64,000 nt of DNA from Parvibaculum sp963975745 (GTDB taxonomy: Bacteria > Pseudomonadota > Alphaproteobacteria > Parvibaculales > Parvibaculaceae), in NCBI RefSeq assembly GCF_963975745.1, contig NZ_CAXBIB010000007.1, positions 1 to 64,000 of the forward strand, in the 5' to 3' direction. The position numbers and the translations under genes are program-made. Position 1 is the first letter of the stretch, and each line of letters opens with the position of its first letter. The notes under the pieces are model-generated. The model was not told the origin of the DNA. It was given only the letters and a program-made list of their open reading frames with translations, and searched no databases. This document shows positions 8,149-17,451 of the stretch, piece by piece.

Positions 8149-9360
8149 TCAGCGTTCGGACCAGGGCGGCGTCGGCCAGCGGATCTTCGCCTCGGCGAAT
8201 TCCTCCGGATAGACGACGACATATTGTCCGTCCTGCACCTGGAACAGCACGGTCGGCTTGGCAATGTTCTTGCCGGTCTCGTCGAATTCGATCCGGCCGT
8301 AGAAGGTCATCATCTGCGTTTCGGCCAGCGCGTTGCGCACATCTTCGGGGTCGAGCGATTTCGCCCGTTCGAAGGCATCGGCATAGACCTGGACGGCAGC
8401 ACTCGACTCGGCCGCCTGATAGGGCGCCACCTCGCCATAGGTCTCCTCATAGAGCCGCGCATAGTCCGAGGCGCTGCCGAAGAGGTCGTCGGCATAAGTC
8501 AGGGTCGAGGCCCATTGGGCGGCGCAGAGCGCATATTCGGCCGCCGGTCCGAAATTCTCGGCGATGCGCGCCGAGTCGCAATGCGTCAGCGCCAGCATCG
8601 GCACATTGACGCGCTGGTCAGCGAACTGCCGGATGGCCAGCGATGCACCCTTGTCGTGACCGGAAATCAGCATCAGGTCGGGCCGGAGCGCCTTGACCTT
8701 CGACAAGGTCGCCGACATGTCGTTGAGTTCGGGCGGCAGCTTGTCGTCGACGACAACCTTCATGCCGTGACGCTTCATGTCTGCCAGAACGCCATCGCGC
8801 ACATCCTGCGAAAAGGGGTCGTTCTCGAACGCCATCGCGACACGGAGCTTCGCGGGGTCGTCGGAGAGCCGCGCCGCGATGTCGACGGCGCCGCGCAGAT
8901 ATTCGTCGGTGGTCGACAGAACGGCGAAGAGATAGCGGTAGCCCTTGCGGAAGAGCGAGATGGCCGCGCCATTGGCCTCGACCATCGGCACGCCGTATTT
9001 CTCGGTCACCGGCGCGATGGCTTCGGTCAGCCCCGAAGAATAGGGCCCGAGCAGATATTGCACCTTGTCCTGCTGGATCAGCCGCTCGACCAGTTGCGCG
9101 CCGCGCGCCGGCGTCGATTCGTCGTCGTAATAGATGACTTCCAGCCGATAGGGCTTGCCGGCCACGGTAACGCCGCCGGCCTCGTTGATCTTCGTGACAG
9201 CAAGATCGTAACCCTTGCGCGTGAAGGCGCCATTCGAGGAATATTTACCCGTAAGCGAAACGGCGGCACCGAGCCGTATCACGCCCGGTTCCTCGGCCGC
9301 GGCCGGTGCGACAAGCAGCGCCAGTCCCAGAAAAACCCCGGCAAAGAGCCCTTTTTTCAT
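8149..9360 (-). CDS. livK: Periplasmic amino-acid/amide-type substrate-binding protein LivK-like
   Basis: A 403-residue solute-binding protein of peripla_BP_6 (leucine/amide) type. Residues 1-22 are a signal peptide with an A-A-A cleavage region. The mature protein starts with the IRLGAAVSLTGKYSSNG strand-turn typical of the family, and the second lobe contains YDDESTPARGAQLVERLI. It delivers ligand to LivHM. First gene of the leftward five-gene operon. Its length and the lack of a clear Leu/Ile/Val-binding signature leave ligand open: branched-chain amino acid, short-chain amide, urea or an aromatic acid are all possible. Confidence 0.83.
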   Translation of the reverse strand: MKKGLFAGVFLGLALLVAPAAAEEPGVIRLGAAVSLTGKYSSNGAFTRKGYDLAVTKINEAGGVTVAGKPYRLEVIYYDDESTPARGAQLVERLIQQDKVQYLLGPYSSGLTEAIAPVTEKYGVPMVEANGAAISLFRKGYRYLFAVLSTTDEYLRGAVDIAARLSDDPAKLRVAMAFENDPFSQDVRDGVLADMKRHGMKVVVDDKLPPELNDMSATLSKVKALRPDLMLISGHDKGASLAIRQFADQRVNVPMLALTHCDSARIAENFGPAAEYALCAAQWASTLTYADDLFGSASDYARLYEETYGEVAPYQAAESSAAVQVYADAFERAKSLDPEDVRNALAETQMMTFYGRIEFDETGKNIAKPTVLFQVQDGQYVVVYPEEFAEAKIRWPTPPWSER

Positions 9361-9409
9361 TGCCGTCTCCCCCTCGGAACCGCTTTTGAAACTGGACCCT
9401 TATACCCGT

Positions 9410-9438
9410 CTTGACGGCCGTATGTGAAATTCCCAAAT
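9410..9438 (+). promoter_or_regulatory. Sigma-32-like heat-shock promoter
   Basis: CTTGACG (9410-9416), 15 bases, then CCCAAAT (9432-9438) closely follows the RpoH consensus CTTGAAA-N13-15-CCCATNT. It lies 117 bases upstream of the small heat-shock gene at 9555, in the divergent gap with livK. Confidence 0.5.
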
Positions 9439-9554
9439 AAAATTTGCCGGGCGCTGTCGATTGCGGGCCCGGAGGGGAGGACGGCCGCCGGCCGTGATGG
9501 CGGCGGCGAAGCGTCCTCCACAGTCGATCACATCGCTTGAATGAGGATGTAACC

Positions 9555-10022
9555 ATGCGCAGCTATGATTTTTCTCCGCTTTACCGCTCGACCGTGGGCT
9601 TCGACCAGCTCCAGTCGCTCCTCGACTCGGTGACCCGCGACGCCGGTCAGCCGAGCTACCCCCCTTACAACATCGAACGCACCGGCGAGCATGACTACCG
9701 CATCACCATGGCCGTGGCCGGCTTTGCCGAGAGCGATCTCGCGATCGAGGTCAAGCAGAACGTGCTGACCATTGCCGGCAAGCGCGCCGAGCCGGAAGAG
9801 GCGAACTATCTCTATCAGGGCATCGCCGGCCGCAGCTTCGAACGGCGTTTCCAGCTCGCCGACCATGTGGAAGTCAACGGTGCCCGTCTTGAGAACGGGT
9901 TGCTGCATGTCGATCTCGTGCGCCGCGTGCCCGAGGAACTGAAGCCCCGACGGATCGAGATTTCGGCGGCACCCGCCGGCGGGAAGACGATCGAGGGCAA
10001 CCTGGCGACGGCCGCCGACTGA
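9555..10022 (+). CDS. Small heat-shock protein (Hsp20/IbpA type)
   Basis: A 155-residue alpha-crystallin-domain chaperone. The N-terminal RSYDFSPLYRSTVGFDQL is the class A alphaproteobacterial signature. The domain runs from about residue 35 (NIERTGEHDYRITMAVAGF) to about 130, and contains a GIAGRSFERRFQLADHVEV strand and the ENGLLHVDL motif that precedes the C-terminal tail. ATG 9555 is chosen because the family starts M-R-x-Y/F-D; GAGGATG lies about 8 bases upstream. It holds unfolded proteins during stress. A sigma-32-like promoter is visible upstream and a strong terminator downstream. Confidence 0.9.
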   Translation: MRSYDFSPLYRSTVGFDQLQSLLDSVTRDAGQPSYPPYNIERTGEHDYRITMAVAGFAESDLAIEVKQNVLTIAGKRAEPEEANYLYQGIAGRSFERRFQLADHVEVNGARLENGLLHVDLVRRVPEELKPRRIEISAAPAGGKTIEGNLATAAD

Positions 10023-10045
10023 CGGCTATGCCATCCATGAAAGAC

Positions 10046-10076
10046 GGGGGCGCTCCGGCCGGAGCGCCCCTTCTTG
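10046..10076. terminator. Strong hairpin terminator between convergent genes
   Basis: GGGGCGCTCC and GGAGCGCCCC form a 10-bp perfect stem around GGCC, followed by a T-rich stretch (TTCTTGT). It lies between the Hsp20 gene (+) and the Pat-like gene (-). Confidence 0.8.
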
Positions 10077-10079
10077 TAT

Positions 10080-12764
10080 TCAGTCCTTCAGCGAAAGTCG
10101 CGTCTCGACCAGACTGAGATCGCCATCCATGCGATGGCGCGTGAACCCGAGATCGTCGCACATGTCGAGCATGCCGCGATTCTCCCGCAGCACATGCCCG
10201 AAAATCTCCCCGATGCCCCGCATGCGGGCATAGGCAACAAGCTGCTGCATCAGCGCATAGCCGACACCATGCCCCTGCATGTCGCTGCGCACGAGAACGG
10301 CATATTCGGCTCGCTCCCGGTCGGGGTCTTCGGAAAGCCGCCCGACGGCTGCGAGATTCGCACATGTCTCGTCGGCAAAGACGACAAAGGCCATTTCGCG
10401 ATCATAGTCGATCTGCGTCAGCCGCGCCGCCAGTTGGCGGGGCAGCCTTTTCAGCGGTGACAGAAAACGCAGGCGCAGATCTTCGGCATCCGTATGTGCA
10501 AGAAGGTCGTCGATCAGCGACGCATCTTCCGGACGCACCGGGCGCAATGGAAAGGAACGTCCGTCGCGCCCGGCAAGCGCACCTTCGAGCGCCGACGGAT
10601 AGGGGCGGATCGCGAAACGTGACGCGCCATGGCCTTTTGCCGGCTGAATGCGCACCCGCGCATCGAGCGCAACGACACCCTCATGGTCGGCCCAGAGCGG
10701 ATTGATGTCGAGCTCGGTCACTTCAGGATTGTCGGCGGCGAGATCGCCAAGCGCCATCAGAACACCTGCAATGGCCGCGCGATCGGCCGGCGGACGCCCG
10801 CGATAGCCGTCGAGCAGCCGTGAGATGCGGGTGCGCGAAATAAGATCTTCGGCCAGCACCGGGTTGAGCGGCGGCAGCGCCATCGCCTTGTCCCGCACCA
10901 CCTCGACCGCCGTGCCGCCCTGCCCGAACAGGATGACCGGACCGAAGGTCGCGTCGTCGACGAGCCCCAGAATGAGTTCATAGGCATCCGGTTTCGACGC
11001 CATGCGCTGCACGGTGAAGCCGTCGATCTCGGCGCCCGGACGAAGATGTGCCACGCGCGCCAGCATACGCGAAGCGGCTTCCTCGACCGCCGCCGCATTT
11101 TCGAGCGCCAGCGCGACGCCGCCGACATCCGATTTGTGGGTGATGTCGGGCGACAGGATTTTCAGGGCCGCCGGGTAGCCGAGTTCGTCTGCGATCCGGG
11201 CAGCCTCGGAGGCCGATGGCGCGATCCGCGTTTCGACCACCGGTATGCCATAGGCCGCGAGCAGCGCCTTCGCCTCGACCTCACTCAGCCATTCACGACC
11301 GGCCGCAAGCGCCGTTTCGACCAGCCGCCGCGCAGCCGCAAGATCACGCCGGGGCATGGCGGGACCGGCCGGCGGAATTTCCATCAACAGGCGCTGATTG
11401 CGGTCATGCCTGACATGCAGCATGAAGGCGCGCACGGCGCCTGTCGGCGTGTCATAGGTCGGAATTCGACTGGCCATGAAGGCTTCTCGCGCCGCCTGTG
11501 CCCCCTTGTCGCCGAGCCAGTTGGTGAAAACGGGCTTGCTGCTTGCCGCCGCCGCTTCGATAACGGCCTCAGCCGCAGAGAGATTGTTGACGACGGCAGT
11601 CGGACAGTTCATCACCAGCAGCGCATCGATACCGGGATCTTCGAGCATCGCTGTCATCGCATGCGTATAGCGCGCGGCGTTGGCATCGCCGATGATGTCG
11701 ACCGGATTGGCACGACTCCAGGTGCGCGGCAGCACCTTGTCGAGAGCCGCCACCGTTTCCGGCGAGATCTCGGCGAGACGTCCGCCCTGATCGATGACGA
11801 AATCGGTGGCAAGCACACCGACACCGCCGCCATTGGTCAGGATGCCGAGGCGGTCGCCGAGAATGGGGCGCCGTTCGGAGCGTGTCGACAGGGTCTCGAC
11901 CGCTTCGAAAAGATCCTCGATGCCCAGTTCGCGCAACATGCCTGCGCGACGGAAGGCAGCATGATAGACCGCATCGGAACCGGCCAGGGCGCCTGTATGG
12001 GAAGCCGCTGCCCGGGCACCGGCTTCATGCCGGCCCGACTTGATGACGATGACCGGCTTCAGGCGCGACGCCTGCCGCCCTGCCGACATGAACTTGCGCG
12101 CGTCGGAAATGGATTCGATGTAGAGCAGGATGCTCTTTGTCTGCGGATCGGCCGCCAGAAAATCGAGCATGTCGCCGAAATCGACATCGGCCATGCCGCC
12201 CAGAGAGGCGATGGAGGAAAAGCCGATGCCGCGGCTCGTCGCCCAGTCGAGTACGGCGGTCACGACAGCACCCGACTGAGAAACGAAGGCGACATTGCCC
12301 TTCAGCGGCTGGACGTGACCGAACGAGGCGTTGAGTCCGTTGCCGGGCGCCATCAGTCCCAGGCAATTCGGCCCGGCGATGCGCAACAGATGCGGTCGCG
12401 CCGCATCGAGCATCTGCTTCTGAAGCGCCCGCCCCTCCTTGCCAAGCTCGCCGAAGCCAGCCGTGATGACCACGGCCGCCCGCGTGCCGCGTGCGCCGAG
12501 CTCGGCAATCAGTCCGGGCACGGTCTGTGGCGGTGTCGCTATGACGGCCAGATCGGGCGCCTGCGGCAACCCGGCGATGTCGCGATGAAGCTCGACATCG
12601 CCGATACGGCCGCCCCGCGGATTGACGGCCCATATCGGTCCCTCAAGGCCCGCACCGGCAAGATTCTGCAGCAGGACATGCCCGACCGAGCCTTCCCGGC
12701 CACTGGCGCCGATCAGGGCGACCGAACGGGGCGCGAACATACGGTCGAGATTGCGGATCGACAT
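10080..12764 (-). CDS. NDP-forming acyl-CoA ligase/GNAT fusion (Pat-type lysine acetyltransferase)
   Basis: An 894-residue multidomain protein. A CoA-binding Rossmann domain opens it (RSVALIGASGREGSVG), followed by the succinyl-CoA-ligase-like domains with SHTGALAGSD, whose His corresponds to the phospho-His of ADP-forming acetyl-CoA synthetases. An ATP-grasp domain spans about residues 480-690, and a C-terminal GNAT domain about 740-894 (YAVLVRSDMQGHGVGYALM). This layout is that of the bacterial protein acetyltransferase Pat/PatZ, which silences acetyl-CoA synthetase and other enzymes. ATG 12764 is preceded by AGGAAGG. Because the His is retained, true acyl-CoA ligase activity remains possible. 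It is a single-gene unit. Confidence 0.83.
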   Translation of the reverse strand: MSIRNLDRMFAPRSVALIGASGREGSVGHVLLQNLAGAGLEGPIWAVNPRGGRIGDVELHRDIAGLPQAPDLAVIATPPQTVPGLIAELGARGTRAAVVITAGFGELGKEGRALQKQMLDAARPHLLRIAGPNCLGLMAPGNGLNASFGHVQPLKGNVAFVSQSGAVVTAVLDWATSRGIGFSSIASLGGMADVDFGDMLDFLAADPQTKSILLYIESISDARKFMSAGRQASRLKPVIVIKSGRHEAGARAAASHTGALAGSDAVYHAAFRRAGMLRELGIEDLFEAVETLSTRSERRPILGDRLGILTNGGGVGVLATDFVIDQGGRLAEISPETVAALDKVLPRTWSRANPVDIIGDANAARYTHAMTAMLEDPGIDALLVMNCPTAVVNNLSAAEAVIEAAAASSKPVFTNWLGDKGAQAAREAFMASRIPTYDTPTGAVRAFMLHVRHDRNQRLLMEIPPAGPAMPRRDLAAARRLVETALAAGREWLSEVEAKALLAAYGIPVVETRIAPSASEAARIADELGYPAALKILSPDITHKSDVGGVALALENAAAVEEAASRMLARVAHLRPGAEIDGFTVQRMASKPDAYELILGLVDDATFGPVILFGQGGTAVEVVRDKAMALPPLNPVLAEDLISRTRISRLLDGYRGRPPADRAAIAGVLMALGDLAADNPEVTELDINPLWADHEGVVALDARVRIQPAKGHGASRFAIRPYPSALEGALAGRDGRSFPLRPVRPEDASLIDDLLAHTDAEDLRLRFLSPLKRLPRQLAARLTQIDYDREMAFVVFADETCANLAAVGRLSEDPDRERAEYAVLVRSDMQGHGVGYALMQQLVAYARMRGIGEIFGHVLRENRGMLDMCDDLGFTRHRMDGDLSLVETRLSLKD

Positions 12765-13353
12765 GAATTCGGCCTTCCTGACGAGAGTGCCGACGTCTGG
12801 CAGCACCGCGACGATGCACCTGGACTATGACGCAAATGCGAAGCAGGCACAGGTCCGTTTATCGTCGCACCCATCACACTCCGGGAGAACAGGAATCATG
12901 GCTCTGCAGGCGCGTCTATCGACCGCATGCCATGCCTTCTCGTCAGGAATCGATGGATTCATCCGCAGACGGAGAAGAAGGGCTATGCCACGCTCAATCT
13001 GCATGGCAGCGGCGAGATCACCGGCGGACACCGTTCGGCGTCCCGCATGTGTCCCGGGCCGTCCCGCAACCTTCCGAAGCGCGTCGTGCAGTATCGGATG
13101 TCGACATTTCCCTCAACGCCGGGTGCGGGCGATGCCCGCGAAAAGCCGGCGGGCCGCCAACGCCCAAAGCCTTGAAAATAAAGACTAAAACCGATCATTT
13201 TCCAGGCAAATCCAAGTCCGCCCTTAGGGTGGCCTTAACCTACCCTCTGCTATCAATATTTCACCGTATCCGGGGGATGCGGGGAGGGGCCATGCGGCCC
13301 GTTGTCGGCAAGGCCGAAACGCCTTCTCGACAGACAGAAATACCGACGGGGAC
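12765..13353. other. 589-bp non-coding gap
   Basis: Between the divergent Pat-like gene and the hybrid kinase. A 96-residue arginine-rich reading frame starting at ATG 12898, with a GGGAGA nine bases upstream, is the only candidate gene, but composition and lack of any recognisable motif make it doubtful. AT-richer sequence at 13170-13265 (AATAAAGACTAAAACC, GCTATCAATATTTC) probably holds the kinase promoter. GGGTGGCCTTAACCTACCC at 13228-13246 is a weak inverted repeat around a TTAA half-site. I see no RNA gene. Confidence 0.4.
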
Positions 13354-15897
13354 ATGGGCGACAGCATCAAACCCGCCATTGGAGCCAGTTCGCTTCGCTC
13401 GTTGATCGGGCCGACGGCGCGCGACCTCGCGCTGAAGATGTTCCTGTTGCTGGTGCTGATCAGCGCCGTGCAGTCGATTCTCGACTACCGCCATCTCCGC
13501 GGCATGATGTTCGACCATGTGTCGCAGCGCGCATCCTCGGTGAGCGATCACCTCGCAATGCGTTCGGTCCTGGATCACGATTTCGGCATCGCCGAAGCAA
13601 GTCAGGCCGTCACGCGAGAAGTGCGCTGGCATTCCGATCTGCTGGCAGTCTATCTGGTCGATGCGGCCGCGCTCCCGCTGGCAGGCAAGGGCGCCGCGCG
13701 CATCGAAGATACCGCTGCCTTCCTTGCCGATCCGGATATTCGCGAGGCCATCCGCCTGAGTTTTGCGGAAGGCCGCGCCTCCAGCTTCGAGGTGAAGACC
13801 GGCGGCGTCGACGGCTGGGCGCATGTCGCGGCACTGCCCGAGGAAGGCATCGGTACAGTCACCGTTGTCGACTTGCGGCCGGCCCGGTCCGAGCTTGCCG
13901 CTTCGATCACCGGCGCCGTTTTGCGGCGCGGCGTAACCGCCGCCATTATGACCCTTGTGCTGTTCTTCCTTCTGCATCGCGCGGTCATCGGGCCGATTAC
14001 CAGACTCGCAGATGCAGTCCGCACAAGCCGGACCACCGGCCGTTTCGACACGCCGGTCGACATGCCGAAGAACGAACTCGGCGATCTGGCGGGCCTCTTC
14101 GACCGCGTGTTCGGACAGTTGCAGACAAGCTTGCGCGAGAACGAACAGTTGGCGCTGGTCGCCAACGGTACCGATGCCGGCGTTTTGATCGCAGACAAGG
14201 ACGGCCGCATCGCCTGGGTCAATGCCGGCTATGCCCGCATGACCGGTTTTTCGCAGCGCGACATCGAGAACCGGACACCACGCGAAATTCTGACCGACCA
14301 TGCCGGCGCCAGCGCCCCGACGATCCTGGCCGCGAGCGTCGCCGATGGCGAGGCGCGCAATGTCGAAACGATCGGCCTGACGCGGGACGGAAAGCAATAC
14401 TGGGCTGCCATCGAGGCCCGGCCGATCCGCGATGCCGACGGAGCGATCCGGAATTTCATCGTAATCGAAAACGATATCACGGCGACAAAGGACACCGAGA
14501 TCGCTCTGACGCGCAGCCGGCAGGAACTGCAGGATCGCGTTCTCGACCTTCAGGTCACCTATCGCCAGCTCGAGCAGGAACGCGCCAATCTGGCGCGCTC
14601 GACGCAGGAACTCTCCAGCGCCAAGGAAGCCGCCGAAAACGCCAATCGCGCCAAGTCGGCCTTTCTTGCCACGATGAGCCATGAGCTGAGGACCCCGATG
14701 AACGGTGTGATCGGCATCGCGGATCTCATGCTCTCCAGCGAAATACCGCCGGCACAGCGCGAGCGCGTCGAAATGATCCGCGAGTCGGGCGAATGCCTGC
14801 TCACGATCCTCAACGACATTCTCGACCTGTCGAAGCTCGAGGCAGGCCGAATGGTTCTCGAGAACGAAGTCACCAGGCCGCACGAGATCATCGAGACGGT
14901 GGTCGAGGTGATGCGCCCCAATGCCGAGGAGAAGCGCCTGACGCTGAATGTCGAGATCAGCGACAATGTGCCGGACTGCATCATCGGCGACGCCACCCGC
15001 CTTCGGCAGATCCTCTTCAACCTGATCGGCAATGCGATCAAGTTCACACCCGAGGGCCGGGTCGACGTGAGCCTCGACGCCAAACCCGACCGCGAAGCCG
15101 ACGCGATGGAACTGCTTTTCACCGTGCGCGATACCGGCATCGGCATTCCCGACGCGATGCTGCCGCAGCTCTTCACACGCTTTCAGCAGGCCGACTCGTC
15201 GATCTCGCGCACCTATGGCGGCACGGGTCTTGGTCTGGCGATCGCACGCGAACTGGCCACGTTGATGAACGGCACGATTTCGGTCGAAAGCCAGGAAGGC
15301 AAGGGCAGCACTTTCCGCGTCCGCCTCCCCGTCCAGCTGGTCGAGTCGTCACCCGCGGCCGCGCCGCAGCACCGGGACGAGACGCCCGCGCAAACGGAAA
15401 ATGAGCAGCGTCCCCTGAGAGTCCTGCTGGCCGAAGATCAGCCGGTCAACCAGAAGCTGATGATGGCCGTGATGGAGCGCCTCGGGCACGACCTGACGAT
15501 TGCCGAGAACGGCGTCGAAGCCATCCGACGCCTGCGCGAGAACCGCTTCGACCTGATCCTGATGGATATCCAGATGCCTTTGATGGATGGCATCCAGGCG
15601 ACGAAGGTGATCCGGAGCTTCGACGAACCCTGGCACGATATTCCGATCGTCGCCGTCACCGCACATGCGATGGACGGCCACCGCGAGGCCTATATCGCGG
15701 CCGGCATGGACGGCTTCGTCTCGAAGCCCTTCAAGATCGACCTGCTGGTCGCCGAGATCGAACGCACAACGCAGCGCCGCCTGTCGACGCCCCCGACGAT
15801 CGACGTGGCGCAAACCGCCGCGGAGCCGCAATCGGCGACGGATGCGGCCGATCCTCTGGCAGATATGCTGGATGAACTGGACCGGATGACCGGCTAG
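13354..15897 (+). CDS. Hybrid sensor histidine kinase/response regulator
   Basis: An 847-residue membrane-bound phosphorelay kinase. Two transmembrane segments (about residues 27-42 and 195-212) flank a periplasmic sensor region of about 150 residues. Then come HAMP (about 213-265), PAS (about 270-375), a coiled coil (about 385-430), HisKA with H-box FLATMSHELRTPMN (phospho-acceptor His443), HATPase_c with DTGIGIP and GGTGLGLAIA, and a C-terminal receiver (LLAEDQPVNQK) whose acceptor is Asp738. The kinase should pass phosphate from His443 to Asp738 and then to an Hpt protein, very likely the one encoded convergently next door (15894-16328). The stimulus is unknown. The stops of the two genes share CTAG. 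Confidence 0.9.
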   Translation: MGDSIKPAIGASSLRSLIGPTARDLALKMFLLLVLISAVQSILDYRHLRGMMFDHVSQRASSVSDHLAMRSVLDHDFGIAEASQAVTREVRWHSDLLAVYLVDAAALPLAGKGAARIEDTAAFLADPDIREAIRLSFAEGRASSFEVKTGGVDGWAHVAALPEEGIGTVTVVDLRPARSELAASITGAVLRRGVTAAIMTLVLFFLLHRAVIGPITRLADAVRTSRTTGRFDTPVDMPKNELGDLAGLFDRVFGQLQTSLRENEQLALVANGTDAGVLIADKDGRIAWVNAGYARMTGFSQRDIENRTPREILTDHAGASAPTILAASVADGEARNVETIGLTRDGKQYWAAIEARPIRDADGAIRNFIVIENDITATKDTEIALTRSRQELQDRVLDLQVTYRQLEQERANLARSTQELSSAKEAAENANRAKSAFLATMSHELRTPMNGVIGIADLMLSSEIPPAQRERVEMIRESGECLLTILNDILDLSKLEAGRMVLENEVTRPHEIIETVVEVMRPNAEEKRLTLNVEISDNVPDCIIGDATRLRQILFNLIGNAIKFTPEGRVDVSLDAKPDREADAMELLFTVRDTGIGIPDAMLPQLFTRFQQADSSISRTYGGTGLGLAIARELATLMNGTISVESQEGKGSTFRVRLPVQLVESSPAAAPQHRDETPAQTENEQRPLRVLLAEDQPVNQKLMMAVMERLGHDLTIAENGVEAIRRLRENRFDLILMDIQMPLMDGIQATKVIRSFDEPWHDIPIVAVTAHAMDGHREAYIAAGMDGFVSKPFKIDLLVAEIERTTQRRLSTPPTIDVAQTAAEPQSATDAADPLADMLDELDRMTG

Positions 15898-16328
15898 ATT
15901 TCGCCGCGCCCCGTCAATGCACGAAGCTTCTCGGCAATGCGCTGGCCGGTTTCCCCGCCGTCGCCGGCAATGTTGTTGTCGGAAACCGTCTTCAGCATAC
16001 GGATATGCATGTTGACGATATTGCGCTCTTCGGGTGAGACCCGTGTGCCGCTGCGCAGATAGTCACAGAAAGAGGCGCCGATCACGGTGACAAGGTCATA
16101 GCCGAACGACCCGCCCTGCCCCTTGATGTTGTGAGCGATGCTGTGCATTTCGGCGAGCGCTTCGTCGGCCGGCGCACCGCCTTCGACGCGGGCCCAGACT
16201 TCCTCGAGCGCCGCGATGTCCTCAGCAAGCTGCACCCGATAGGTATCGCGCAGCGCCTCGACCGCGGCCTCGGCCTGCGCGATCAGCGATCCGTAGTCGC
16301 CCGTCGCTTCGTCCTTGGGAATTGCCAT
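15894..16328 (-). CDS. Stand-alone Hpt phosphotransfer protein
   Basis: A 144-residue four-helix-bundle Hpt protein. The phosphorylation motif is HSIAHNIKGQGGSFGYD, with His66 the acceptor and the family's HxxKGxxxxxG pattern intact. ATG 16328 follows a GGTGGAG ribosome site. It is transcribed toward the hybrid kinase and the two coding ends overlap by four bases, so it is the natural intermediate between the kinase receiver and a terminal response regulator not in this window. A near-consensus CtrA box lies at 16388-16402. Confidence 0.85.
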   Translation of the reverse strand: MAIPKDEATGDYGSLIAQAEAAVEALRDTYRVQLAEDIAALEEVWARVEGGAPADEALAEMHSIAHNIKGQGGSFGYDLVTVIGASFCDYLRSGTRVSPEERNIVNMHIRMLKTVSDNNIAGDGGETGQRIAEKLRALTGRGEI

Positions 16329-16387
16329 TGCTCCACCCACGATTGCCGGACCGCACACGGTCCTGCTGAAAAGCTACCGGGTGAGCA

Positions 16388-16402
16388 TTAAGGAAATCTT
16401 GA
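16388..16402. promoter_or_regulatory. Near-consensus CtrA-like box
   Basis: TTAA-GGAAATC-TTGA has one mismatch to TTAA-N7-TTAA. It lies 60-74 bases upstream of the Hpt start codon and would suit cell-cycle control, but a one-off match of this short motif is weak evidence. Confidence 0.3.
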
Positions 16403-16413
16403 GGGTGACCGCA

Positions 16414-17451
16414 TCAGCCGCGCGCAAGCGCCAGAAAGGCGTCGATTTCGGATGCCTGAGACTGAAATGAGGTCACGAGCCTGACGGTACGGGCCTGCGC
16501 ATCGTCCCCCGGCATCGGCCATGGATGAAAGCGCGCACCTCCGCCCTTGAGTCTGGCGATGACTTCCATCTGCAAACGGACGAATATTTCGTTGGCCTGC
16601 GGCTGGAGGTGAAGCGCCACCCCGGGCAGAGCCGCAAGCCCCGCCGCGAGCCGTGCCGTCATGGCATTGGCATGGGCAGCCAGCGCGAGCCACAATCCGT
16701 CCTCGAGATAGGCCTCGAGCTGGGCCGACAGAAACCGCATCTTCGACAAAAGATGTCCCGCCCGTTTCCGCCGGAAGGCAAGGTCGCGTGCCAGATCCGG
16801 ATCGAAGACGATGACGGCCTCGGCGGCCAGCGCACCGTTCTTGGTCGCACCGAACGACATGATCTCGATGCCGGCCTTCCATGTGATTTCGGCAGGGGTC
16901 AGCCCGAGCGCTGCCACGGCATTGGCAAACCGCGCCCCATCCATATGCACGCGCAAACCCCGTCCCCGCGCGATTTCGGCAAGTGCGCCGATCTCGTCGG
17001 GCGTATAGACGGCACCGAGTTCGGTCGATTGCGTGACGGTCAGGGCGGCCGGCTGCACATGATGCACGATGCCGGCCGGGAGTGCCGCCAGCGCGGCCTC
17101 CAGCGCCGCCGGATCGATCCGGGCACCCGGCCCCGAAAGCGGCACCAGCTTCGCCCCGCCCGAAAACATCTCGGGCGCGCCGCATTCATCGACATGCACA
17201 TGGGCCAGCTCATGGCACATAACGGCGCCATGTGGCGGCGTCACGGCCGCCAGCGCCAGGGCGTTGGCGGCCGTCCCGGTGACGACCGGAAAGACCGCAA
17301 CCTCGCGTTCGAAGATCGCCGCGAACCGGCGGCTCAGGCGCGCGGTCACCCCGTCCGCACCATAGGAAGCGGCCGTCCCGTCATTTTCCCGTGCCAGCGC
17401 ATCCAGAATCTGGGGAGCGGCGCCCGCCGCATTGTCACTCGTGAAATCCAT
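16414..17451 (-). CDS. ltaE: Low-specificity L-threonine aldolase
   Basis: A 345-residue PLP enzyme of the beta-eliminating lyase/aldolase group that cleaves threonine or allo-threonine to glycine and acetaldehyde. Visible signatures are FTSDNAAGAAP at the N-terminus, the strand with HMDGARFANA (Asp that contacts the pyridine ring and following Arg) and SFGATKNGAL, whose Lys forms the Schiff base. Start ATG 17451 follows AAGGGAAG and matches the family's MxFxSDN beginning. The gene is monocistronic and diverges from the gltB leader. Confidence 0.87.
   Translation of the reverse strand: MDFTSDNAAGAAPQILDALARENDGTAASYGADGVTARLSRRFAAIFEREVAVFPVVTGTAANALALAAVTPPHGAVMCHELAHVHVDECGAPEMFSGGAKLVPLSGPGARIDPAALEAALAALPAGIVHHVQPAALTVTQSTELGAVYTPDEIGALAEIARGRGLRVHMDGARFANAVAALGLTPAEITWKAGIEIMSFGATKNGALAAEAVIVFDPDLARDLAFRRKRAGHLLSKMRFLSAQLEAYLEDGLWLALAAHANAMTARLAAGLAALPGVALHLQPQANEIFVRLQMEVIARLKGGGARFHPWPMPGDDAQARTVRLVTSFQSQASEIDAFLALARG

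Noticed and set aside
12898..13188. 96-codon gene in the gap before the hybrid kinase
   Set aside because: It has a passable ribosome site but Arg/Ala/Cys-biased composition and no motif; other frames are equally open. Kept only as a comment on the gap.
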